Below, one piece after another: positions 49,265 through 56,633 of a stretch of DNA of 64,000 bases (positions within the stretch are counted from its first letter, which is position 1; each line of letters starts with the position of its first letter). The notes under the pieces are model-generated. The model was given only the letters and a program-made list of their open reading frames with translations, made no database searches and was not told where the DNA came from. The position numbers and the translations under genes were made by a program. The DNA lies in assembly GCA_028283855.1 (NCBI GenBank), contig JAPWJX010000003.1:558001-622000 (forward strand), given 5' to 3'. This stretch comes from Verrucomicrobium sp. GTDB lineage: Bacteria > Verrucomicrobiota > Verrucomicrobiia > Methylacidiphilales > GAS474.

Positions 49265-50563
49265 GTGAAGCCTTCCCTGTACATCGCCCTCCGGTTCACC
49301 GCCGCGCGGAAGCGCGCGCTGACCATGAGCCTTTCCGGCGTCGTCCTCGGCGTCGCCTTCTTCATTTCCACCCAGGCGCAGACGGAGGGCTTCGAGCAGT
49401 TCTTCATCGACACCGTGCTGGGCAGCTCCGGCGCCATCGTCGTCAGCGACCGCTTCCAGAACCGCTACTCCTCCATGCTGGACGGGGAGAAGGCCAAGGC
49501 CCAGGACGTCGACACGGACGGGGACGGCGTGGCCGACCGCCGGGGGCCCGCCATGGTGGCGGTCAGCGGCCAGCAGCCGCGCAAGTATTACAGCGGCCTT
49601 TCCAACCCCAACCTCCTCCTGCGCACGGTGCAGGAATACAACGGCGTCGTCGCCGTCGCCCCCGTGGTGGAGGGGAACGTCACCGCCCGCACCGACTTCA
49701 AGGACGAGGTGATCAAGCTCGACGGCATCGACCTGGAGGCCCACCTCCGCGCCACCAGCCTGGGCGGCCAGATCGTCCAGGGCTCCATCGAGCGCTTCCG
49801 CCGCAAGCCCTACGGCATCATGATGGGCGCCCTCATCGCCGACAAGTTGCAGGTGAAAATCGGCGACATCCTCTACCTCACCGGCGCGGCGGGGACGCGG
49901 CCTTTCAGCCTGGAGGCCGTCTTCCAGACCGGCATCAACGTCATCGACGAGACGCGCGGCTACGTCCACAAGCCCGCCGCCCAGAGCATCATGAAGATGC
50001 CCTACGCCGTCTCCACCGCCATCGTCCGCCTGCGCGACCCGGACCGCGCGCCGGAGCTGGCCGTGCAGCTGGAAAGCCAGCTCTCCCACCGCGCGCGCTC
50101 CTGGCAGGAGCGGGAGCAGGGGAACCTGGCCGTCTTCCGCACCCTGCGCCTCTCCGCCGCCATCACCGTCTCCCTCATCATCCTCCTGGCCGGCTTCGGC
50201 ATCTTCAACATCCTGACCATGACGGTGCTCAACAAGGTGCGGGAAATCGCCATCCTCCGCTCCATGGGCTACCGCCGGAGCGACATCCAGAACATCTTCC
50301 TCTTCCAGGGGCTCATCGTCGCCAGCATCGGCTCCCTCCTCGGCTGCGTTCTGGGGGCGATCCTCACCTTCGGCATGTCGCGCATCCCGGTGAAGATCCG
50401 CGGCATCATCCACGCGGACTACTTCGTCGTCGCCTGGTCGTGGCGCCACTACGTCATGGCGGCGGTCATCGCCTTTGCCTCCGTGCTCATCGCCAGCTAC
50501 TTCCCGGCCCGCCGCGCCGCCTCCCTGCCGCCCGTCGACACCCTGCGCGGCTCCGGGCAATAA
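49265..50563 (+). CDS. ABC transporter permease, MacB/LolCE type
   Basis: The 432-residue permease (GTG start at 49265) has an N-terminal helix (LTMSLSGVVLGVAFFISTQA), a periplasmic domain of about 230 residues and three C-terminal helices around the FtsX domain (FGIFNILTMTVLNKVREIAI, LRSMGYRRSDIQNIFLFQGL). MacB/LolE-type proteins move molecules between the membrane and periplasm by mechanotransmission. An insert at about residue 78-90, QDVDTDGDGVADRRG, matches a calcium-binding DxDxDG loop, which is not usual in this family. Together with the adaptor, ATPase and TolC-like genes it forms a tripartite exporter. Confidence 0.9.
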   Translation: MKPSLYIALRFTAARKRALTMSLSGVVLGVAFFISTQAQTEGFEQFFIDTVLGSSGAIVVSDRFQNRYSSMLDGEKAKAQDVDTDGDGVADRRGPAMVAVSGQQPRKYYSGLSNPNLLLRTVQEYNGVVAVAPVVEGNVTARTDFKDEVIKLDGIDLEAHLRATSLGGQIVQGSIERFRRKPYGIMMGALIADKLQVKIGDILYLTGAAGTRPFSLEAVFQTGINVIDETRGYVHKPAAQSIMKMPYAVSTAIVRLRDPDRAPELAVQLESQLSHRARSWQEREQGNLAVFRTLRLSAAITVSLIILLAGFGIFNILTMTVLNKVREIAILRSMGYRRSDIQNIFLFQGLIVASIGSLLGCVLGAILTFGMSRIPVKIRGIIHADYFVVAWSWRHYVMAAVIAFASVLIASYFPARRAASLPPVDTLRGSGQ

Positions 50564-50569
50564 AAGACC

Positions 50570-51289
50570 ATGGATTCCCTGCCCTGTCTCACCTGCGTCA
50601 ACCTGGAGCGCTGGCTCGGCCAGGAGGAGTCCCGCGTCCACGTCCTGCGCGGCGTCTCCCTGACCCTGGAGCCGGGGAGCGTCCACGCCATCGTCGGCCC
50701 CTCCGGCTGCGGGAAAAGCTCCCTCCTCTACCTGCTGGGCCTCCTGGACACGCCGGACGCGGGGGAGATCTGGATCGGCCAAAGCCCGGTTTGGACGCTC
50801 GACGACCGCTCCGCCTCCCTCAAGCGGAACGAGCTGATCGGCTTTGTCTTCCAGTTCCACTTTCTCCTGGAAGACTTCACGGCGGAGGAGAACGTCATGA
50901 TCCCGATGCGGCAGCTCGGCCATCTTTCCGAGCAGGCGATGCGGGAGCGCGCCCGGCATCTCCTGGGGGAGGTCGGCCTGGCGGCCAAGGCGGCCCGTCC
51001 CAGCCGCCACCTTTCCGGCGGCGAGCAGCAGCGCGTCGCCATTGCCCGCTCCCTGGCGAACGATCCCACCGTGCTCCTGGCGGACGAGCCGACCGGCAAC
51101 CTCGATTCGGTCAACTCCGAGCGCATCTTCAACCTGCTCACCCGCCTGGTGCACGAGCAGCAGAAGGCCCTTCTCCTCGTGACGCACAACCCCGCCATCG
51201 CCGAGCGGTGCGACTGGGTGCACGAGATGAAGGACGGACTTATTGTGCAGACGACCCGCAATGAAAACGTGGTTTCGGGAAGGCGTTGA
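50570..51289 (+). CDS. ABC transporter ATP-binding protein, LolD/MacB type
   Basis: The 239-residue ATPase has Walker A GPSGCGKSSLLYLLG near residue 43, Q-loop VFQFHFLLEDFTAEENVMIP, signature LSGGEQQRVAIARSLA near 146 and Walker B LLADEPTGNLDS. This pattern is typical of the LolD/MacB (MJ0796) group that powers FtsX-like permeases. It starts 6 bases after the permease gene and overlaps the PAP2 gene by 29 bases. Confidence 0.94.
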   Translation: MDSLPCLTCVNLERWLGQEESRVHVLRGVSLTLEPGSVHAIVGPSGCGKSSLLYLLGLLDTPDAGEIWIGQSPVWTLDDRSASLKRNELIGFVFQFHFLLEDFTAEENVMIPMRQLGHLSEQAMRERARHLLGEVGLAAKAARPSRHLSGGEQQRVAIARSLANDPTVLLADEPTGNLDSVNSERIFNLLTRLVHEQQKALLLVTHNPAIAERCDWVHEMKDGLIVQTTRNENVVSGRR

Positions 51290-51971
51290 TCTGGCCGCCG
51301 CCGCATGGCGGCGCCGTCCCTCCGGGCGGTTCTGGCTTTTCCTTGCGCTGGCCGTCGCGGCGGCGGCGTGCGCCGCCCACCCGTTCGAGCCCGTTTTGGA
51401 GGCGCGCTGCCCCGGCGCGTCTGGGCGCGCCGGCGTCTGGGCGCGGGGCTTTAGTTTCTGGGGCGATTTCCTGCCCGGCACCATGGCGCTGGTGCTGCTC
51501 TGCTTCCTGGCGGGAGCCGCCGGGCCGCGGTGGCGGCAATGGCGCCGCATCGGCTGGGCGCTCTTCCTCGCCGCGGCGGTGGCGGGCGTTCCGGCCACGC
51601 TGCTGCGCGTCTCGCTGGGGCGGCCCCGGCCCTGCGCCACGGCGGAGGGCGTCCGCGACGGGCTTTGCGGCTTCCGTTCCTCCGACCGCTACCACAGCTT
51701 TCCCTCCGGCCACGCGGCGACGTCCTTTGCCACGGCGGGCGCGCTCGGCGCGGCAGTGCCGCCGCTCATGCCGATCGCCTTGGCGGGCGCGGCGGGGGTC
51801 TGCTGGTCGCGCGCTTACTTGCAGCGCCACCACCTTTCCGACCTGATCGTCGGCGGGGCGTGGGGCCTTGCCGTCGGCTTCCACTTCGGGCGGACGGCGC
51901 GCGGATTCCGCGAGGAGCGGCGTCAGGCCAGGATTTCCGCCGTCTCTTCCAGCTCGCGGTCGGTGTTGTAG
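51261..51971 (+). CDS. PAP2-family membrane phosphatase
   Basis: The 236-residue protein has about five membrane helices and the PAP2 phosphatase motifs. The first is RVSLGRPRP near residue 118, where the usual leading Lys is Arg. The second is SFPSGHAA near 150, and the third is SRAYLQRHHLSDLI near 190. Such enzymes remove phosphate from lipid phosphates or undecaprenyl diphosphate. The start at 51261 (MKTWFREG) lies within the end of the ATPase gene. Its last 49 bases overlap the convergent aminotransferase gene. Confidence 0.88.
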   Translation: MKTWFREGVDLAAAAWRRRPSGRFWLFLALAVAAAACAAHPFEPVLEARCPGASGRAGVWARGFSFWGDFLPGTMALVLLCFLAGAAGPRWRQWRRIGWALFLAAAVAGVPATLLRVSLGRPRPCATAEGVRDGLCGFRSSDRYHSFPSGHAATSFATAGALGAAVPPLMPIALAGAAGVCWSRAYLQRHHLSDLIVGGAWGLAVGFHFGRTARGFREERRQARISAVSSSSRSVL

Positions 51972-53081
51972 AAGTGGGGGGAGAAGCGCAGGTAGCCGTT
52001 CCCCTTGGCGTCCCAGCGCAGGGAGGCGGCGATGTTCCGCGCCTCCAGCCGGTCGAAGAGCGGCTTTAGGTCGGTTCCCGGCTTGTGCGCGGTGATGATG
52101 CCGCTCTTGGCCTCCTCCGGGAACGCGTCGGAGAGGACGGTGAACCCGGCGTGGCGCAGGAGGTCGGCCGCGTAGGCGTGCAGGGAGAGGAGCCGTTCGG
52201 CGATCCGCTCGACGCCGACCGCGCCGAGCAGCCCGGCGGCGGCGTTGAGCCCGGCGATGCCCGCCACGTTTAGCCCGCCCGCCTCATAGCGCCGGGCGTG
52301 GGCGGGGAAGGCGATCTCCTTCTGCGGGATGAAGCGGGGGGAGACGACGTTCATCGAGCCGAGGAGTATGGGCCGCAGGAGGTCGAAACGGCTTTTCTTC
52401 ACGTAGAAAACGCCGGAACCCAGGGGCCCCAGCAGCCACTTGTGCGCCCCGGCGGAGAGGAAGTCGAAGTCGGCGGCGTCCAGCGGGGTGGCGCCGAGGG
52501 ACTGGATGGCGTCGACGCAGAAGAGGATGTCCCGGCGCGCCAGCTCCCGGCCGATCGTCTTCACGTCGACGCGGTAGCCGGTGAGGAAGTGGCAGCTGGG
52601 CAGGGCGACGAGGCGGGTCCGGGACGTCAGCGCGGCGAAGACCAATTCCGGCGTGAGGTGGCCGGAGACCGGCGTCTCGACGGCCACGGGCTTCACGCCC
52701 TGGCGGGCCAGGTCGGTCCAGGGATAGACGTTGGAGGGGTAGTCCTCCGCGTAGTAGACGACCTCGTCCCCCGGCTGCCAATCGATCCCGGCGGCGACCA
52801 GGCTGAGGCCGACGGCGGTGGGCCCGACGAAGGCGATCTCCTCCGCCTGGGCGCCGAAGAGGGCGGCGCAGGAGGCGCGCGCCTCCTCCACCATCCGCTT
52901 GGCGGCCTCCGGCTCCTGCGTCTCCGCCATGCCGCCCAGGGCCGTCTGGGCGACGGCCTCCGCCACCGCGCGGGGGGAGCGGGGAGACCCCGGCGTGGCC
53001 CAGGAAGATGCGGTTGCGCGTGACGGGGAAGAACTGCTGGCGGGCCGCCTCGTCGAAGAAGACCTGGGTTTGCGCGGGCAT
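51923..53081 (-). CDS. Class V aminotransferase (cysteine desulfurase-like), frameshifted
   Basis: The N-terminal 35 residues (MPAQTQVFFDEAARQQFFPV, then GHAGVSPLP) lie in one frame. The remaining part (EAVAQTALGGMAETQEPEAA to the end) lies in another. A six-G run at 52972-52977 carries one base too many; removing it joins PLP to RAVAEA. The PLP-lysine is in SAGAHKWLLGPLGSG, and CVDAIQSLGATP holds the cofactor Asp. The fold is that of class V enzymes such as CsdA, kynureninase or isopenicillin-N epimerase-like proteins; no catalytic Cys loop is seen. Substrate is unknown. Confidence 0.78.
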
Positions 53082-53083
53082 GG

Positions 53084-54250
53084 CTACTTCGGCTGGAGCG
53101 TGGCGGGCAGGTGGCTGCGGACCTCGGCGATCGCCTCCGGGATCGCGCCCAGGGCGTAGTCGATCTCCGCGTCGGTCGTCATGTGGGAAAGGGAGAAGCG
53201 GAGGGTGCCGCGCGCGTCGGCGGCGGAAAGGCCCATGGCGGTGAGGACGTGGGAGGGGGCGAGGTTCCCCGTGGTGCACGCCGACCCGGCGGAGGCGCAG
53301 ATGCCGCGCTTGTTGAGGGCCAGGAGGGCCGCCTCGGCCTCCACCCCCTCGAAGCGGAGGCTGGCCGTGTTCGGCAGGCGGAGCGTGGCGTGGCCGTTGC
53401 GGGCCGCGCCGGGGACGCGCAGGAGGGCGGCCTCCAGCTTGTCGCGCAGGGCGCGGGTGCGGGTTTCCTCCTCCAGCAGATTCTCGGCGGAAAGCTCCGC
53501 CGCGCGGCCCAGGCCGACGATGTAGGGGACGTTTTCCGTGCCGCCGCGCCGTTCCCGTTCCTGCCCGCCGCCGATCTGGAAGGGGACGAAGCGGACGCCG
53601 GAGCGGATGTAGAGGGCGCCGATGCCCTTGGGGGCGTGGAGCTTGTGGCCGGAGAGGGCCAGGAAGTCGGGCCCCTGGCCGCCGGAGAGGTCGATGGGGA
53701 GCTTGCCGACGGTCTGCACCGCGTCGGTGTGGAAGAGGACGCCGCGCGTGCGGCAGAGGGCGGCGATCTCCTCCACGGGGAAGAGGACGCCGGTCTCGTT
53801 GTTGGCCCACATGACGCTGACGACGGCGGTGTCGTCGTGGATCGCCTCGTCGACCTGGGAGGGGTCGAGCGTGCCGTCCTCGGCGACGGGCAGCCAGGTC
53901 ACCCGGTAGCCGCGCGTCTCCAGGTCCTCGCAGAGCTTGTGGACGGCGGAATGCTCCACCTGCGTGGTGACGAGGTGCTTCTTCCCCGTCGTGCGCAGGG
54001 CGGAGAGGATGGCGGCATTGTCGGACTCGGTGCCGCAGCTGGTGAAGAGGAGTTCGCGCGGCTCGCAATTGAGGAGGGAGGCGAGCTGCTCCCGCGCGCG
54101 GGCGACGGCGGCCCCGGCGCTTTTGCCGAAGTCGTAGGCGCTGGAGGGGTTGCCGTACTGCTCGGTGAGGAAGGGGACCATGGCCTCGAAGACCTCGGGG
54201 GCGATGGGGGTGGTCGCGTTGTGGTCGAGGTAGGCCCGAGGCGTCGTCAT
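53084..54250 (-). CDS. Cysteine desulfurase, NifS/IscS type
   Basis: The 388-residue PLP enzyme has AYLDHNATTPIAPEV at the start, the PLP-lysine motif SGHKLHAPKGIGALY near residue 200, and the persulfide Cys in CASAGSACTTGN near 322. It removes sulfur from cysteine for Fe-S clusters and tRNA thiolation. The RGGTENVPYIVGLG segment is diagnostic. The short active loop (GSACTTG) is typical of NifS/IscS and not of SufS. The next gene begins 2 bases later, and sufE is at 33385. Confidence 0.94.
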   Translation of the reverse strand: MTTPRAYLDHNATTPIAPEVFEAMVPFLTEQYGNPSSAYDFGKSAGAAVARAREQLASLLNCEPRELLFTSCGTESDNAAILSALRTTGKKHLVTTQVEHSAVHKLCEDLETRGYRVTWLPVAEDGTLDPSQVDEAIHDDTAVVSVMWANNETGVLFPVEEIAALCRTRGVLFHTDAVQTVGKLPIDLSGGQGPDFLALSGHKLHAPKGIGALYIRSGVRFVPFQIGGGQERERRGGTENVPYIVGLGRAAELSAENLLEEETRTRALRDKLEAALLRVPGAARNGHATLRLPNTASLRFEGVEAEAALLALNKRGICASAGSACTTGNLAPSHVLTAMGLSAADARGTLRFSLSHMTTDAEIDYALGAIPEAIAEVRSHLPATLQPK

Positions 54251-54298
54251 AGGCTCCTAGTGTCGATCGGCATTGGCGGCCTGACAAGCGGGAAGCGG

Positions 54299-54404
54299 GG
54301 ATCCAAGGGGGGGCTGCGCCCCCCCTTGCGTCTGTAAGCGTTTTGTTTGGAAGAGGGCGCGTTGGCGCTGGCGCGGTAAAGTTGGGCCCTTGGGTCGCTT
54401 CCTG
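54299..54404 (+). repeat. Left arm of a 418-base inverted-repeat element
   Basis: This arm begins with a strong hairpin (AAGGGGGGG and CCCCCCCTT), then GCGTCTGTAA and a diverged stretch. After these come 27 bases at 54363-54389 that are perfectly repeated in reverse at 54624-54650. It ends with CGCTTCCTG, also shared. Confidence 0.75.
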
Positions 54405-54608
54405 ACTCCTTGGGTGGCCTGGGCCGTGGGGCGCCGTCTCCGGTCTGCGGGTCGGGGCCCGCCGGTCCGGCAGGAGGTGAGTCCGCCCGGGCAGCGGCCC
54501 GCCGGGCGAAGAGGACGCGGGAAGGACGACCCTAAATTCAAAGGAAAGCCCACGACGCACTCAACTGAGCCGGAACGGAATCATGCGGCCATAAGTGACG
54601 CGCCAGCG

Positions 54609-54716
54609 CAGGAAGCGATCTGGGGGCCCAACTTTACCGCGCCAGCGCCAGCGCGCCGCCCACCGGAAGCGGGGTGTTTACAGACGCATGAGGGGGCGGG
54701 CGCCCCCTCCTGGACC
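54609..54716 (-). repeat. Right arm of the inverted-repeat element
   Basis: This arm is the reverse of the left arm: CAGGAAGCG first, the perfect 27-base match, the TTACAGACGC box at 54678-54687 and an outer hairpin (GAGGGGGC and GCCCCCTC). About 26 bases between the shared blocks have diverged, so the arms are related but not recent copies. Confidence 0.75.
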
Positions 54717-54766
54717 TCCCCGCCGCGTCGGCCCGGCCCTTGCGCGATGACCAGTCCGTCCGGCTC

Positions 54767-55495
54767 CTACGGCCTTGTTGCCCGTTTCGAGAAAAGCCGC
54801 CGCAACCCGAGCCGGAAGACCTCCCACACCGCTTCGCGGACGATGGCGCCGGACATCTTGGAGTCGCCCTCGTGCCGGTCGGTGAAGACGATCGGCACTT
54901 CGGCGAGGCGGAAGCCTTTCCACCAGGCCAGGAAGTTCATTTCGATCTGGAAGGCGTAGCCGGTGGAGTGGACGCGGCCCAGGTCGATCCGCTCCAGGAC
55001 CCGGCGGCGGAAGCCCTTGAACCCGCTCGTGGGGTCGGTCAGCGGCAGCCCGGTGAGAAAGCGGGCGTATTGGGCGGCGGTGAGGGAGAGGAGGAGGCGG
55101 GAGATGGGCCAGTTGAGGATGCGGACCCCTTCCAGGTAGCGGGAGCCGACGACGACGTCGCACGTCTCCAGGGCGGCCAGGAGCGCGGGCAGGGCGTCGG
55201 GCGCGTGGGAGAGGTCGGCGTCCATCTCGAAGACGGAGGCGTAGTCCCGCGCCAGCGCCCAGCGGAAGCCTTCCCGGTAGGCGGTGCCCAGGCCCTGCTT
55301 GCCGGGGCGTTCCAAAAGGAAAAGGGTCTGGCCGTAGTCGGGATGGGTGCGGACCCAGTCGCCGGTGCCGTCCCCGGCCTCGTCGTTGACCAGAAGGATG
55401 TCGAAGCGGTCCCGGTACGCGGCCAGGTGCGGGAGAAGCTCCCGGAGGTTGTTCAGCTCCCGGTAGGTCGGGATGACGATCAGCGCGCGGCCCAC
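54767..55495 (-). CDS. Dolichol-phosphate-mannose-synthase-like glycosyltransferase (GT2)
   Basis: The 242-residue protein begins RALIVIPTYRELNNLRELLP, has the metal-site FEMDADLSHAPDALPALLAA near residue 88-107 and the family segment GSRYLEGVRILNWPISRLLL. This is the polyprenyl-monophosphomannose synthase pattern, transferring mannose from GDP-mannose to a lipid carrier on the cytoplasmic side. It has no membrane tail. The start is a GTG at 55495 behind a GGAGGG site. Gmd at 43686 also uses GDP-mannose. Confidence 0.9.
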   Translation of the reverse strand: MGRALIVIPTYRELNNLRELLPHLAAYRDRFDILLVNDEAGDGTGDWVRTHPDYGQTLFLLERPGKQGLGTAYREGFRWALARDYASVFEMDADLSHAPDALPALLAALETCDVVVGSRYLEGVRILNWPISRLLLSLTAAQYARFLTGLPLTDPTSGFKGFRRRVLERIDLGRVHSTGYAFQIEMNFLAWWKGFRLAEVPIVFTDRHEGDSKMSGAIVREAVWEVFRLGLRRLFSKRATRP

Positions 55496-55553
55496 TCCCT
55501 CCAAGCTAATCGGCCTTCCGCAGAGCGCCAGAACTATGTTATGCCAGGACCTG

Positions 55554-56633
55554 ATGGCAAAGGCCCTCGTCTTCAACCTCTCCGGCCTGGGTGACACCCT
55601 TTTCTTTCTCCCCGCCCTGGCCGCCTGGAAGCGGGCCGATCCCGGGCTGCGCGTCACGGCGCTGACCATGTTCCCCTCCGTGCGGGAGCTTTTGGAAAAC
55701 GTCGACTTGGTGGACGAGGTGATCGACCACGATTTCCTGGCCGGGTCGAAGGCGGGGGGTCTCGCCTTTTTCCTGGGGCTGCGGCGGCGGCGCTTCGACT
55801 GGGGCGTCATCCCCTACGGCTCCAACCGCCTGGAATACAACCTGGCCAATTTCCTTTCCGGTCCCGCCCGCCGCCTGGCCCACCGCTACCGCCGGGACCC
55901 GCTCGGCAGCCTCGGCTTTCTCAACCAGGTCCGCGCCCCGCAGCGGCCGGACCGCCACGCGGTGGAGGGAAACCTCGACCTCCTGGCCGCGGCGGGGCTC
56001 AGGCCGGCCGGGTTGTCCGGGGAGTGGCCGCGCGCCGCCCTCCGCATCCCGGCGGCGGCGGAGGCGGCCGCCGCGCGGCGCTGGGCGGAGATGGAGGCGT
56101 GGCGCGCGGGGCGCGCGGTCGTCGCCGTCCATGCGGGGTCCAATCCGCTTAAAAACCAGAACCGCCGCTGCTACCCGCCGAGGCGCTTCGCCGAGGCGCT
56201 GCGGGAAATCGCGCGGCACCGGCCCGGCGCCGCCTTCCTCCTCTTCGAGGGGGCGAGCGACCGGGAGCGGACCGACCTTTTGGCCGCCGCGCTGCCGCCG
56301 GAGCTGGCCCGCCGCGCCGCGCCGGAGAGCATCCTGGAGTGCGCCGCGCTTCTCGACCGCTGCGCCGCCTTCATCGGGAATGACGCGGGGCTCCTCCATT
56401 TGGCTTCCTTCCGGGGGCTCCCCTCCGTGGCGCTCTTCGGGCCGACGAACCCGGCCTACGTCCGCCCCTGGGGCGTGCCGCACCGGGTCGTCTCCCTGGG
56501 GTTGCCCTGCCAGCCCTGCTTCGAATATTCCGCCAAGCCCCTCTCCTGCCCGGCGGGCATCGACTTCGCCTGCGTCCAGGACCTGCCGCCGCAGCGGGTG
56601 GCGGAGGCGTTTTTAGACCTGCGTCCGGCGTAG
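55554..56633 (+). CDS. Glycosyltransferase family 9 (heptosyltransferase-like)
   Basis: The 359-residue protein fits the ADP-heptose:LPS heptosyltransferase family. It has an N-terminal LVFNLSGLGDTLFFLPALAA, a VVAVHAGSNPLKNQNRRCYP segment near residue 185-204, and the diagnostic FIGNDAGLLHLASFRGLPSV followed by FGPTNP near 275-300. It would add a sugar to a lipid-linked core on the cytoplasmic face. An in-frame ATG at 55536 would add six residues. It overlaps the convergent membrane gene by 21 bases. Confidence 0.88.
   Translation: MAKALVFNLSGLGDTLFFLPALAAWKRADPGLRVTALTMFPSVRELLENVDLVDEVIDHDFLAGSKAGGLAFFLGLRRRRFDWGVIPYGSNRLEYNLANFLSGPARRLAHRYRRDPLGSLGFLNQVRAPQRPDRHAVEGNLDLLAAAGLRPAGLSGEWPRAALRIPAAAEAAAARRWAEMEAWRAGRAVVAVHAGSNPLKNQNRRCYPPRRFAEALREIARHRPGAAFLLFEGASDRERTDLLAAALPPELARRAAPESILECAALLDRCAAFIGNDAGLLHLASFRGLPSVALFGPTNPAYVRPWGVPHRVVSLGLPCQPCFEYSAKPLSCPAGIDFACVQDLPPQRVAEAFLDLRPA

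Larger units (their letters stand above)
54251..54766. other. Non-coding segment carrying a large inverted-repeat element
   Basis: No convincing gene lies between the cysteine desulfurase and the glycosyltransferase. Open frames cross it on both strands, but their protein contents look random. The segment holds two inverted arms (54299-54404 and 54609-54716) around a central 204 bases. The centre contains several GC-rich hairpins (for example GCCCGG and CCGGGC around 54485-54507) and an A-rich patch near 54530-54546. I could not match it to RNase P RNA, tmRNA or SRP RNA. Confidence 0.6.

Noticed and set aside
47663-51640. A 1325-residue open frame on the minus strand
   Set aside because: It runs antisense to the adaptor, permease and ATPase genes, which have complete family motifs. 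Long antisense frames are expected at this GC content.
54405-54608. RNase P RNA, tmRNA or SRP RNA in the centre of the inverted-repeat element
   Set aside because: A GGTCCGGCAGGAGG stretch faintly recalls the SRP loop, but the GGAA tetraloop context and the flanking helices are missing. RNase P and tmRNA core sequences are absent.
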